NCBI GenBank assembly: GCA_002399085.1 | Contig: DHCY01000027.1 | Span: 100,797-156,287 of the forward strand | From: Anaerolineaceae bacterium UBA4890 | GTDB lineage: Bacteria > Chloroflexota > Anaerolineae > Anaerolineales > Anaerolineaceae | Direction: 5' to 3' | Length of the DNA: 55,491 nucleotides | Part shown: piece by piece, positions 41,028-49,591 of the stretch | Position numbering within the stretch: the first letter of the stretch is position 1 | How the letters are laid out: each line of letters opens with the position of its first letter | Notes under the pieces: model-generated | Databases searched by the model: none | Seen by the model: only the letters and a program-made list of their open reading frames with translations | What the model was told of the DNA's origin: nothing | Made by a program: the position numbers and the translations under genes

Positions 41028-42572
41028 CTAAACCGGCATGTTGCCGTGCTTGCGGGCGGGGTTCATTTCAACCTTGTTTTCAAGTGCCTGCAATGCTTCG
41101 ATCAGTTTTTGGCGGGTTTCTGCCGGCTCGATGACTTCATCGATGTAACCAGCTTTGGCTGCCACGTATGGGTTCAGGTAGTCTTCCTGGTATTGCTGGG
41201 TCAGACGTTCTCGCTCAGCCTGGGGGTCGTCTGCTGCCTTGATCTGGCGACCATAGAGTATGTTCGCGGCACCCTCGGCGCCCATCACTGCGATTTCAGC
41301 AGAAGGCCAGGCGTAGGTGATATCCGTGCCCAGGTATTTGCTGCTCATCACCACGTATGCGCCGCCGTAAGCCTTGCGGGTGACCACGCTCACTTTTGGC
41401 ACGGTCGCCTCGGCGTAAGCAAAGAGCACCTTGGCTCCATGCCGGATTACGCCGCCATATTCCTGCTGCACACCGGGCAAAAATCCTGGGGAATCAACAA
41501 AAGTCACAATCGGCAGGTTGAAAGCATCGCACATGCGCACCAACCGTGCGATTTTATCAGCCGAATTGATATCCATCACGCCAGCCATCATGGCTGGTTC
41601 CTGCGAAACCACGCCCACCGCGCGCCCAGCCAGACGCGCCAGCCCAACGATCGCGTTAGGGGCGTAGCCAGCCTGGATCTCCAGGAAGGAACCCTGGTCT
41701 ACGATCGTGTTGATCGCATCCTGCATACTGTAAGACATACTGGGGTCTTCCGGCACCAAGTTGTTCAGCATTTCCGAGCGTCGATTTGTTGGATCATCGG
41801 TTTGCGCGACCGGAACTTGTTCAACGTTATTGGAAGGCAGGTAAGATAGCGCCTGGCGAGCCAGCGCGATTGCTTCCTGCTCGTTGTCGCCAACCAGCTG
41901 ACAGTTGCCGCTCACCTTCAGGTGCACATCGGCACCTCCGAGAGTCTCAGAGTCGACCTCTTCGCCCGTCACTGTCTTGATCACAGCTGGTCCGGTCAGA
42001 AACATGTAGGATTGCTTGCGCACCATAATGATCAGGTCAGTTACAGCCGGGGAGTATGATGCGCCGCCGGCACAAGGACCCATGATCAGGCTGATCTGGG
42101 GCACCACACCGGAATAAATGGCGTTGCGGCGGAAGATCTCGGCATAACCACCCAGGCTATAAACGCCCTCCTGTATGCGCGCGCCGCCTGAATCGATCAT
42201 GCCCACGATGGGTGAGCCGGTTTTGACTGCCAGGTCCATCACGCGGCAAATCTTATCAGCCTGCATTTTACCAAGCGAGCCGCCCTGGAAGGTAAAATCT
42301 TGCGCATAGATGTAGATGGTGCGCCCATCCACCTGTCCGTAGCCAGTGACGACGCCGTCGCCATAGCCAGATTTGCCTTCCGGGTCGTTCATGCCGGTGG
42401 TCAGGCCTCCGATTTCGCGGAAGGTACCCTTGTCGAGCAGCAGGTCGATGCGTTCGCGGGCGGTCAGGCTGCCCTTGGCATGCTGTTTGTCGATGCGGTC
42501 TTGTCCACCACCTAACCTGGACGCGGCTCGCATAGCCTTCAATTTGTCAATGCGGGGGTTTTCCTCGGTCAT
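41028..42572 (-). CDS. Carboxyltransferase alpha subunit, probably methylmalonyl-CoA decarboxylase (MmdA)
   Basis: A 514-residue acyl-CoA carboxyltransferase with the two crotonase-like halves (GGSLGKMQADKICRVMDLAV and the GGAYVVMSSKYLG/ITYAWPSAEIAVMG region). Paralogues serve propionyl-CoA carboxylase, glutaconyl-CoA and methylmalonyl-CoA decarboxylases. The neighbouring OadB-, OadG- and biotin-carrier genes show that here it works in a Na+-pumping decarboxylase, most likely on methylmalonyl-CoA in propionate/succinate metabolism. AAGGAGA precedes the ATG. Confidence 0.93.
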   Translation of the reverse strand: MTEENPRIDKLKAMRAASRLGGGQDRIDKQHAKGSLTARERIDLLLDKGTFREIGGLTTGMNDPEGKSGYGDGVVTGYGQVDGRTIYIYAQDFTFQGGSLGKMQADKICRVMDLAVKTGSPIVGMIDSGGARIQEGVYSLGGYAEIFRRNAIYSGVVPQISLIMGPCAGGASYSPAVTDLIIMVRKQSYMFLTGPAVIKTVTGEEVDSETLGGADVHLKVSGNCQLVGDNEQEAIALARQALSYLPSNNVEQVPVAQTDDPTNRRSEMLNNLVPEDPSMSYSMQDAINTIVDQGSFLEIQAGYAPNAIVGLARLAGRAVGVVSQEPAMMAGVMDINSADKIARLVRMCDAFNLPIVTFVDSPGFLPGVQQEYGGVIRHGAKVLFAYAEATVPKVSVVTRKAYGGAYVVMSSKYLGTDITYAWPSAEIAVMGAEGAANILYGRQIKAADDPQAERERLTQQYQEDYLNPYVAAKAGYIDEVIEPAETRQKLIEALQALENKVEMNPARKHGNMPV

Positions 42573-43202
42573 TCAATCTCCTTGTTTTGTTACTAGCCCC
42601 GAATAGAGTGAGCAGGGCTTGAATGCCAGAGTATTGTAACATCACTTCCGAGTGTTTTTGGAAATTAGACTGATGTACAACAGAGCGGGATTGCTATCAT
42701 TAAGAAGCCCCCCTTTTATGGAGCAGGGTCCGTGAGGGTAGCGAACGGCAGTGTGGGCGCTCTAGATTAATCGGTTTGGGCGACCGTGGCAAGTCGCCCG
42801 TATTAAAAGAGATCTTGCTTTTCTGGGTTTGTGCCGGTCTTGGGATTGTGACGAAAAAGTGGACACAAATTAAGAGCCAAAATAGCAATGCTTGACAGAG
42901 GAAAAATCCAGAATGGAAGGCAAACTGGGAAGGCAATACCCAGAATAATTCAAACAGGGAATTTTTGAATTGATTAGGAGCACAAGAAAAAATTATGCAG
43001 TGAAACTGGTGCGATTTATTGACCAAGGCTTACTTTCAGCTGCGTAAATCGTAGTTTACCTGATGTTGGGCTTTAATGTAAAATGTAGGTGACCCAATTA
43101 TTACCAATGACAGAAGTTTTACCTGGAAACAATAAACAAGATTTAGGACCACAAAGTCCGCCCACATCAGATCATTAACGAATTTTCAAAAAGGAGCCTT
43201 CT
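42573..43202. other. Non-coding gap with scattered inverted repeats
   Basis: 630 bases without a convincing gene. The only inverted pair I see is GGGCGAC-CGTGGCAA-GTCGCCC (42778-42800). A 108-codon minus frame at 42700-43026 lacks coding character. A GGAGCC site at 43190 belongs to the PII-like gene. Confidence 0.55.
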
Positions 43203-43541
43203 ATGCATATGATATTCTTTGTTTTGGATGATCCAGATAAATTAATAGATGTTCTTACCGTATGGGAAAATGTTGGTATAACCGGTGTCACTATCTTGGA
43301 AAGTACAGGTTTGCATCGCGTCACTCGTAAAGCCTTCCCACTGCGTTACGTGCCAGCTTTCTATAGCAACGAGGAACGCCACCAGACCCTGATGGCGATT
43401 GTGCAGGATGAGTCATGTATTACTGCCTGCTTATTGGCAACCGAGTCAATTGTGGGTGACCTCAACAGCCCCAACACAGGTGTTTTCACTGCCTGGCCCC
43501 TTAGTGTTGTCAAAGGCAGTTCTTTCACAACAGAAAATTAA
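43203..43541 (+). CDS. PII-like (ferredoxin-fold) protein
   Basis: A 112-residue protein resembling the PII/PII-like superfamily: MIFFVLDDPDKLIDVLTVWENVGITGVTI starts with the beta1-alpha1-beta2 pattern of PII, and a C-terminal strand (GVFTAWPLSVVKGS) fits beta4. The T-loop region (residues 30-60) lacks the GlnB uridylylation Tyr, so it is not a classical GlnB/GlnK. PII-like proteins bind adenine nucleotides and regulate transporters or enzymes; the partner is unknown. The ATG at 43203 has GGAGCC upstream. Confidence 0.7.
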   Translation: MHMIFFVLDDPDKLIDVLTVWENVGITGVTILESTGLHRVTRKAFPLRYVPAFYSNEERHQTLMAIVQDESCITACLLATESIVGDLNSPNTGVFTAWPLSVVKGSSFTTEN

Positions 43542-43885
43542 GTGGTTTAGTTAGAATTTACTGCGTCAACGGTGCTGATTACGTTTTACTTGCATCTAAA
43601 TCTCCAAGTATAGGGATGTCATTAGTCTAAGGACTTATCTACGTGGAATACTTCCCGGCACCCTCCTTCTGGGTATAGCCTCTGCTCTTCCTGAATTGCT
43701 GACAACTACCTCTTTCAGCCCTCCCTTGCATAAAACTCGCGTAGATGAAGAATGTGCTTGGCAGAGACCAGGTTGTGTTCTTCAGTCCGCCCACAAAAAA
43801 AGATTCCTCACATCGTTCAGAATGACAAACAGCGTTCAGAATGATAAACACCGTTCAGAATGATAAACAGAGCATAATCTTTTTC

Positions 43886-43913
43886 TTGCGCAACGATGAA
43901 ATCCTGTTATAAT
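43886..43913 (+). promoter_or_regulatory. Candidate rpsO promoter
   Basis: TATAAT (43908-43913) with TTGCGC (43886-43891) 16 bases upstream. The expected start site is about 43920, giving a leader of about 85 bases. Confidence 0.55.
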
Positions 43914-43927
43914 TCCTCTCAATGACT

Positions 43928-44003
43928 GGTCCGGTGCGCGGTCCTTTTTTTAGGCTGCAATCAGGGAGACCTGCAAAAAAAAAATATGTATAGGAGCATA
44001 CGT
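43928..44003 (+). promoter_or_regulatory. Structured rpsO leader: attenuator-like hairpin and RBS hairpin
   Basis: GGTCCG (43928-43933) and CGGTCC (43939-43944) pair with one mismatch and are followed by seven T residues, like a weak terminator. ATGTAT (43986-43991) can pair with ATACGT (43998-44003), which puts AGGAGC in the loop. S15 autoregulates its own mRNA in several bacteria through leader structures, so regulation here is likely but not shown. Confidence 0.45.
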
Positions 44004-44004
44004 C

Positions 44005-44277
44005 ATGGCATTAACAAAAACTGAAAAAACTGAGATTATCAATCAATTCGCAACCAAATCGGGCGACACTGGTTCACCTGAGGTTCAAATTGCCTTGCTT
44101 TCCAAGAGAATTGCTCAACTGACTGACCACCTGCGGGCGAACAAACACGATGAAAGTTCCCGCCGTGGTCTGCTGAAACTCGTCGGTCAGCGCCGTCGCC
44201 TCCTGGCTTATTTACGCCAGAAAGATTACGAACGCTTTATGACCATCACCGAGACTTTGGGTATCCGCAGAAAGTAA
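44005..44277 (+). CDS. rpsO: 30S ribosomal protein S15
   Basis: A 90-residue ribosomal protein of normal length. Signature TGSPEVQIALLSKRIAQLTDHL and SRRGLLKLVGQRRRLLAYL are S15 hallmarks; it binds 16S rRNA early in 30S assembly. AGGAGC precedes the ATG. The gene pair rpsO-pnp is widely conserved, as seen here. Confidence 0.97.
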   Translation: MALTKTEKTEIINQFATKSGDTGSPEVQIALLSKRIAQLTDHLRANKHDESSRRGLLKLVGQRRRLLAYLRQKDYERFMTITETLGIRRK

Positions 44278-44351
44278 TTTCAGAAAAACAGTAATCAAAC
44301 CACTTTTACCTCTCCAAGATATTTTGAAGGGGTAATTGTGGAATTTAATCA

Positions 44352-44414
44352 GCCAGACGGGAATTGAAAAACGCTGATCAACTCTGGTCACCGATTTTCA
44401 GTCCCTGATCTGGC
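44352..44414 (+). promoter_or_regulatory. Long stem-loop in the pnp leader
   Basis: GCCAGA (44352-44357) pairs with TCTGGC (44409-44414), GGG (44359-44361) with CCC (44403-44405), and TTGAAAA (44364-44370) with TTTTCAG (44395-44401), giving about 18 base pairs with small bulges and a 24-base loop. It lies 19 bases before the pnp ATG. It resembles in position the E. coli pnp leader hairpin cut by RNase III and then degraded by PNPase. Confidence 0.65.
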
Positions 44415-44433
44415 AACAGGTGAAAGGAAAAAA

Positions 44434-46710
44434 ATGAAACCTGAAGCAAAGTATTACCTCACACAACTTGGAGGTAAAGAAGTCAGTTTCGAAACAGGCA
44501 GAATCGCCCGTTTGGCTGGCGGATCAGTGATTATGAGGCAGGGCGACACAATGATGTTTGCCGCTGCCACCATGGGCAACATCCGTGAAGGAACCGATTT
44601 CTTCCCATTGACTGTGGACTACGAAGAACGCATGTATGCCGGCGGTAAAATCCCCGGATCGTTCTTCCGCCGTGAAGGGCGCCCCTCCACCGACGCCACG
44701 CTTGTGGCTCGTATTACCGACCGCCCATTGCGTCCGCTTTTCCCCGATGGGATGCGCAACGAGGTACAGGTTGTGCTCATGTCTCTCTCAGCTGACGACG
44801 AAAACCCCCTGGATATGCTCGCCATCAACGCTGCCTCCGCAGCCCTGATGATTTCGGACATCCCTTTTGACGGTCCGGTCGGCGCCGTACGGGTTGGTTT
44901 TGTCGATGGCGAACTGGTGGTTAATCCCACCCTCGAGCAGATGGCAATTTCAACACTCGACCTACGTGTAGCTGGCACAAAAGATGCTATCACCATGGTC
45001 GAAGCCGGTGCCAACGAAGTCACCGAAGTTCTGATGGCAGAAGCGCTGCAATTGGCGCACCAAGCCATCCAACCGATCATTGAGACCCAGCTGCAAATGG
45101 CTGCCGAGATTGGCAAATCCAAACGCGATGTCAAGGTTATCGTGAAAGACAGCGGTCTCACCGTCCAGGCAAAAGAAGCTGTTGGCTCCCGATTGGAAGC
45201 CCTTTTGGACCAGGAATATAGCAAAGAAAACCTCTATGGCGGCATCGACGAAATCAAAAATGCCTACCTGCTCGAAGCAGCTGGCGAAGAACCGACCGCG
45301 GAAGCACTTGCAGCTTACACCGCCGCTTTTGATGATGCTGAAAAAGCGATCATCCGCGACCGGATTCTGAACCAGGGCAAACGCCCCGACAACCGCAAGG
45401 TCTATGAAGTACGCGAAATTAGCAGCGAGATCGATATCTCCCCATGCGCTCATGGCTCTGGTCTGTTCACCCGCGGTGAAACCCAGGTGCTTACCCTGGC
45501 AACCCTTGGCACCCCCAAGGAAGCCCAGGAACTGGACAACTTGAACGGGATGGAATCGAAACGATACATGCACCACTACAACTTCCCGCCCTATTCCACC
45601 GGCGAAACCAAACGCATCGGTGGGCAATCACGGCGCGAGATAGGTCATGGCGCCCTGGCTGAACGAGCCTTAGTGCCAGTGCTCCCCGACGAAGTAACCT
45701 TCCCCTACACCCTGCGCCTGGTATCCGAAGTGATGGCGTCCAACGGATCGTCCTCGATGGCATCTGTTTGTGGCTCCACCCTGGCGCTGATGGATGCCGG
45801 CGTACCGATTACCAACCCGGTCTCTGGCGTTGCCATGGGCTTGATCAAGGAAGGCGACAAGTACGCCATCCTGACCGATATCCTTGGAACCGAAGATCAC
45901 CTTGGTGATATGGACTTCAAAGTCGCCGGCACCCGCAATGGCATTACCGCCCTGCAGATGGACATCAAGATTGCCGGGATCACCCCCCAGATCATGGCTG
46001 AAGCCTTGGATCGCGCAAAATCTGCCCGTCTCTACATTTTGGACCAGATGCTCCAGACAATTGCTGAGCCGCGTCCAAGCCTGAAATCCCATGTTCCTCG
46101 CATCGAATCCATCAAGGTGCCGATTGATAAAATCGGCGCAATCATCGGACCCGGTGGCAAGAACATTCGAGCCCTGCAGGAAGAAACCAACACCAAGATC
46201 GATATCTCTGACGATGGCACGGTTTTCATCGCCTCAACCAGCGGTGTTGGCTTTGAAGAAGCCCGCGATCGCATCTTAGCCTTGACTGAAACTGCTGAGA
46301 TTGGCAAGATCTACACCGGCAAAGCTGTGCGCATAGCCGACTTTGGTGCTTTCATTGAAATTCTGCCCGGCGTTGATGGCATGGTGCATATTTCTCAACT
46401 GGCATCTGATCGCGTCGAGAAGGTTGAGGACGTGGTCAATTTGGGCGACGAGCTGACTGTAATGGTCATCGATATCTCCCCCGAAGGCAAGATCAGGCTC
46501 TCCCGCAAAGCATTGCTGGAAGGCTGGACTGCGGAAGAAGCCCGCGAGCACGATAACCCCCGCAAATCTGGTGGTGGAGATCGCCGTTCTGGTGGTGGAG
46601 ATCGCCGTGGTGGTGACCGTCGTTCCGGTGGTAGTGATCGCCGTGGTGGTGACCGCCGGTCCAGTGGTGGCGACCGTGGTGGCGACCGCCGTCCCCCCCG
46701 CAGAGATTAG
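44434..46710 (+). CDS. pnp: Polynucleotide phosphorylase
   Basis: A 758-residue PNPase with two RNase PH-like domains (about 1-320 and 321-555; SSMASVCGSTLALMDAGV in the second core), a KH domain (about 556-610, IIGPGGKNIRALQ) and an S1 domain (about 620-695). It is a trimeric phosphorolytic 3'-5' exonuclease of mRNA turnover. A basic tail (about 705-758) repeats (S/G)GGDRR eight or so times, which is longer than in most bacteria and may bind RNA. AAAGGAAAAAA precedes the ATG. It is co-directional with rpsO. Confidence 0.97.
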   Translation: MKPEAKYYLTQLGGKEVSFETGRIARLAGGSVIMRQGDTMMFAAATMGNIREGTDFFPLTVDYEERMYAGGKIPGSFFRREGRPSTDATLVARITDRPLRPLFPDGMRNEVQVVLMSLSADDENPLDMLAINAASAALMISDIPFDGPVGAVRVGFVDGELVVNPTLEQMAISTLDLRVAGTKDAITMVEAGANEVTEVLMAEALQLAHQAIQPIIETQLQMAAEIGKSKRDVKVIVKDSGLTVQAKEAVGSRLEALLDQEYSKENLYGGIDEIKNAYLLEAAGEEPTAEALAAYTAAFDDAEKAIIRDRILNQGKRPDNRKVYEVREISSEIDISPCAHGSGLFTRGETQVLTLATLGTPKEAQELDNLNGMESKRYMHHYNFPPYSTGETKRIGGQSRREIGHGALAERALVPVLPDEVTFPYTLRLVSEVMASNGSSSMASVCGSTLALMDAGVPITNPVSGVAMGLIKEGDKYAILTDILGTEDHLGDMDFKVAGTRNGITALQMDIKIAGITPQIMAEALDRAKSARLYILDQMLQTIAEPRPSLKSHVPRIESIKVPIDKIGAIIGPGGKNIRALQEETNTKIDISDDGTVFIASTSGVGFEEARDRILALTETAEIGKIYTGKAVRIADFGAFIEILPGVDGMVHISQLASDRVEKVEDVVNLGDELTVMVIDISPEGKIRLSRKALLEGWTAEEAREHDNPRKSGGGDRRSGGGDRRGGDRRSGGSDRRGGDRRSSGGDRGGDRRPPRRD

Positions 46711-46727
46711 TTCTACGATTTAGATCA

Positions 46728-46757
46728 AAGGTGAGGCTCCAGCCTCACCTTCTTTTT
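46728..46757 (+). terminator. pnp terminator
   Basis: AAGGTGAGGCT and AGCCTCACCTT form an 11-base-pair stem with a two-base loop, followed by CTTTTT. Confidence 0.9.
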
Positions 46758-46789
46758 AAGCATCTTTTTTTGGTCATGGCAACCCGCCC

Positions 46790-47140
46790 CTACGCGATGA
46801 GCGGAATCCTTGCTCGCTCCATCTCCAGCTGCAAACGAGCGTCGGTTTCTGTTGAAATAAACCTTTCAATCAACCTGCACGGATATTCAACGCAATGCGC
46901 GCAATTTTCAATCGGGCGGGTGACAGCACAGGCACGCACGCGACACCCCCTGCACATGCGTGATTCCAGTCGCTGCTGGCTGTGGCAGCCATAGCAGGTC
47001 ATGTCTTTGGTCGTGAGGCACAATTCTTCGCTGGAATATTCCGCCGCCAGCCAGCGCTTGTGCACCTCATCCCGGTTTTTGGTCGCCTGGAAAACGGGGC
47101 ATTCCTCGCAAACCAGACCGCAGTATGCCAGTTCAGTCAT
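46790..47140 (-). CDS. DUF3795-like cysteine-rich protein
   Basis: A 116-residue protein with about a dozen Cys: YCGLVCEECPVF at the start, CYGCHSQ, MCRGCRVRAC, and NCAHCVEYPC. This is the DUF3795 pattern, thought to bind zinc; function unknown. The ATG at 47140 lies 6 bases after a GGAGG that is inside the preceding gene's last codons; it overlaps that gene by 8 bases. Confidence 0.85.
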   Translation of the reverse strand: MTELAYCGLVCEECPVFQATKNRDEVHKRWLAAEYSSEELCLTTKDMTCYGCHSQQRLESRMCRGCRVRACAVTRPIENCAHCVEYPCRLIERFISTETDARLQLEMERARIPLIA

Positions 47141-47486
47141 CATCTGCCTCCTCGAGCGTGTATCCGCAGTGAATATCAAAAGGTGCCTTGAGCAATTTTC
47201 GCAAAGATTTTTCAAATTGGGCAAAATACTCCTGCGTTGCAGTATGGTAGTTTTCCAGCGTGTCGAACTCCCAAAATGACAAATACCGGACAAAACCCAC
47301 CACCTTTTTTAGTGGTCGCGGCGGAGCCTGGATGCCATCGTCGTAGGTGTAAAAACGCTTCAGATAGCGGTTTTTTTGGCAGCCCGGGCACGATTTCTGA
47401 AATTGGGTCATGGTGACGACCAATTCTTCGAATGCTTCAATGTTGTCAGGCAAGACCTGGAAAACTTTGACCTCTGCAAATGACAT
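47133..47486 (-). CDS. Dimeric alpha/beta-barrel (ABM-like) protein
   Basis: A 117-residue protein with the short ferredoxin-like fold typical of antibiotic-biosynthesis-monooxygenase-type domains (AEVKVFQVLPDNIEAFEELV, and SFWEFDTLENYHTATQEYF). A Cys-x2-Cys (SCPGCQKN) is unusual. GGAGG precedes the ATG at 47486. It overlaps the DUF3795 gene, so the two are an operon and may work together; function unknown. Confidence 0.75.
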   Translation of the reverse strand: MSFAEVKVFQVLPDNIEAFEELVVTMTQFQKSCPGCQKNRYLKRFYTYDDGIQAPPRPLKKVVGFVRYLSFWEFDTLENYHTATQEYFAQFEKSLRKLLKAPFDIHCGYTLEEADDD

Positions 47487-47603
47487 AGAAACCTCCACTC
47501 AGAAAACATGAATAAAGGTTGCATTTATCTTGCCAAAAGAATTACTGGCAGGGAACACCCACACTGCGTTCCGACGCGCACCCGAGAGAGGAATTGTGTA
47601 ATG

Positions 47604-48077
47604 TTATAAAATCAATGTCATCGGCGGATGAACTTGCGGAGGTAGTTCCACAAAACCAAGGCTTTCATAAAGGTGACGTCCTTCCGGTGAGGCATCCAGC
47701 GCGACATAATCGAGCTCAAGCTCACACGCTAGGGCAACCAGGCGTTCCATGATCCCGCGGGCAAGCCCCTGATTTCGGTATTCAGACCAGGTCAGGATAT
47801 TGATAATGCGCCCATTACGCCCAGTTTGCGAATGAGGGTGGTACATGACGTTATAGACCTGCAAAAAACCTACCGCTGCTGGCTTATCATCGACAATACC
47901 AATCCAGGCAAAGATCTGCTCGTTCAGGCGGGTCTCAAGAAATCCTTCAATTTGTGACTGGGCTCCATCCAGCTCATCCTCAGGCAAGGTCTGCCCAAGC
48001 GCTCGCAAAAAATCGAGGCGAGCCTTGGCTAAAAAGGGAATATCGGTTTGTTCAGCGGGGCGGAATTCGATTGTCAT
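47604..48077 (-). CDS. GNAT acetyltransferase
   Basis: A 157-residue GNAT-fold protein. Motif A is INILTWSEYRNQGLARGIM, where Arg/Gln-x-x-Gly-x-Ala binds acetyl-CoA, and ALDASPEGRHLYESLGF is motif B. It follows the next GNAT gene with a 2-base gap, so they are co-transcribed with the ATP-grasp gene. The substrate is unknown. Confidence 0.9.
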   Translation of the reverse strand: MTIEFRPAEQTDIPFLAKARLDFLRALGQTLPEDELDGAQSQIEGFLETRLNEQIFAWIGIVDDKPAAVGFLQVYNVMYHPHSQTGRNGRIINILTWSEYRNQGLARGIMERLVALACELELDYVALDASPEGRHLYESLGFVELPPQVHPPMTLIL

Positions 48078-48079
48078 GT

Positions 48080-48523
48080 CTACAGGTTCTCCTCGTTGAG
48101 TGTCTTGTTACGATAGACCAGGTCAGGGCGGGTTTGCCAGCCCTGGCTCTCCCAAAACGTATTCCCCTGCTCGTTGCTTGCAAAAACCAGCATGCCTGCC
48201 TTGGTGATCCCCTCAGCTTTCAGCGCGTCACAGGCAGTGTTTGCCAGCAGCTTGCCAATCCCCTTGCCTTGAAAATCGGGATGCACCAGGGCGTGGTAGA
48301 TATAACCGCGCCTGCCATCATGCCCAGCCAGAATCCCGCCGATGGTCTGTCCATCTGCTTCGGCGATGAAGCAGGTAGTCGGATTGCGTTGCAGGAATTT
48401 GGCTACGCCTTCCTGGCTGTCATCAATGCTGCGCAACCCCCGATTAAAACCAGGCAAACTGCTCCACAATGCAAACAGGGCGGGGTAGTCTGTTAGGGTG
48501 AGCAAGCGAATTGTGACATTCAT
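48080..48523 (-). CDS. GNAT acetyltransferase
   Basis: A 147-residue GNAT protein. YIYHALVHPDFQGKGIGKLL is motif A with the Gln-Gly-Lys-Gly-Ile-Gly acetyl-CoA loop; NTFWESQGW is motif B. It lies 6 bases after the ATP-grasp gene and 2 bases before the other GNAT gene. Confidence 0.92.
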   Translation of the reverse strand: MNVTIRLLTLTDYPALFALWSSLPGFNRGLRSIDDSQEGVAKFLQRNPTTCFIAEADGQTIGGILAGHDGRRGYIYHALVHPDFQGKGIGKLLANTACDALKAEGITKAGMLVFASNEQGNTFWESQGWQTRPDLVYRNKTLNEENL

Positions 48524-48529
48524 GTCAGA

Positions 48530-49591
48530 TCAGAGCAGCCCGTAACGGTGCAATGCTGTATTCAGGATCATATTAACCAACTCTGTGTGGCTGATGCCAT
48601 CCGCTTCAGCCTCGATGACGATATCCGAAAGCTTGGGCATCAAACCGGGCAGGGGGTTGATCTCCAGGATGTAAGGCTTGAAATTATCGTGGACATCCAG
48701 CCGAAAATCAATGCGGGCAACATCGAGCGCGCCAGTCACTCTAAACACAGCGGCTGCCAGCCAGTTTAACTCATCTACCATGTCGTCGTCCAGTGGCGCC
48801 GGGCAGAGATATTCCAGGTCGGCAGCGTGGTCAGTCTTGAGCAGGTTGCCATACACACCACCCGCTTCAATCCACGGCTCCAGGTTCACTTCCATCGGGG
48901 GCAAAAAGTGCAGCCCCGCCTGGATGCGGTGGGCATTTTCATCTTTCGGTATGCGCCGGGCGACCGGTCCGATCAGGTTGCCAACCAGCCCGACCGTCAC
49001 CTCACGCCCTTCTATATAGCGTTCCACCAGGGCACTCTGCTTATACTTTTTCAGGATGTACCGGAGTTGTGTCCGCAGCTCTTTTTCATTATGCAGGATA
49101 GACTCATAGCTGATGCCCATGCCAGTGCCTTCCCGGCTGGGCTTGATGAAAAGCGGAAACTCCATCCCTTCTTCCAGGGGTTCATCTTCGCGCTCAAAAC
49201 TCTGAAACTCGGGGGTGGGCAGGTTGTGCCATGCCAGAATGCGCTTGGTCATGGGTTTGTCCAGGGTAAGCGCCAGCGCCAATATCTTGGAGCCGGTGTA
49301 AGGAATTTGCAGTTTCTCGAGGATTGCCGGGATCTGCGCCTCGCGAGAATCGCCAAAGTGACTTTCGGCGATGTTGAAGCAGATATCGGGCTTGTAATCA
49401 CGCACGGTGTCGATAATACTGTCATCGGCTTCCAGGAAGTCAGCCTGGTGCCCGCCTTCACGCAGGGCATCGACCAGTGATTCAACCGTTGATCTGGAAT
49501 CTAGATCATCCCACTGATCATCGCTCATTCCTTCAAAAACAGGCGCGTTTTCTTTCAAATTTGCCAAAACGGCGACACGAAAACTCTTCAT
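48530..49591 (-). CDS. ATP-grasp ligase, D-Ala-D-Ala-ligase-like
   Basis: A 353-residue ATP-grasp enzyme. The N-terminal half (PDICFNIAESHFGDSREAQI) and the ATP-grasp core (FPLFIKPSREGTGMGIS, LVERYIEGREVTVGLVGN, and the metal-binding EINPLPGL near the end) match the Ddl superfamily. It is too diverged to be called Ddl. It could be an amino-acid or peptide ligase. Two acetyltransferase genes follow within a few bases, which suggests a small pathway that ligates and acetylates an amino compound. Confidence 0.88.
   Translation of the reverse strand: MKSFRVAVLANLKENAPVFEGMSDDQWDDLDSRSTVESLVDALREGGHQADFLEADDSIIDTVRDYKPDICFNIAESHFGDSREAQIPAILEKLQIPYTGSKILALALTLDKPMTKRILAWHNLPTPEFQSFEREDEPLEEGMEFPLFIKPSREGTGMGISYESILHNEKELRTQLRYILKKYKQSALVERYIEGREVTVGLVGNLIGPVARRIPKDENAHRIQAGLHFLPPMEVNLEPWIEAGGVYGNLLKTDHAADLEYLCPAPLDDDMVDELNWLAAAVFRVTGALDVARIDFRLDVHDNFKPYILEINPLPGLMPKLSDIVIEAEADGISHTELVNMILNTALHRYGLL

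Larger units (their letters stand above)
43542..44004. other. Gap before rpsO holding repeat debris, a promoter and an rpsO leader
   Basis: 43793-43870 contains short direct repeats GTTCAGAATGA(T/C)AAACA (three copies) related in style to the GTCATCCTGA family. A 70-codon frame on the minus strand only translates this repeat (CHSERCEES) and is not a gene. Then come the rpsO promoter and leader described separately. Nothing else is evident in 43542-43790. Confidence 0.6.

Noticed and set aside
41010..41849. 279-codon plus-strand frame
   Set aside because: It is the antisense of the carboxyltransferase gene; Cys/His-rich composition is a by-product of the codon use on the other strand.
42700..43026. 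108-codon minus-strand frame
   Set aside because: Its C-terminal half translates repeat-like DNA (GRSLPSRTLL style), it has no ribosome site, and the composition is unlike neighbouring genes.
43203..43541. Classical GlnB/GlnK
   Set aside because: The T-loop Tyr and the GlnB signature are absent and no amtB or glnA gene is adjacent, so only PII-like is claimed.
43639..43851. 70-codon minus-strand frame with CHSERCEESF
   Set aside because: This phrase is a typical translation of the dispersed repeat and not evidence for a protein.
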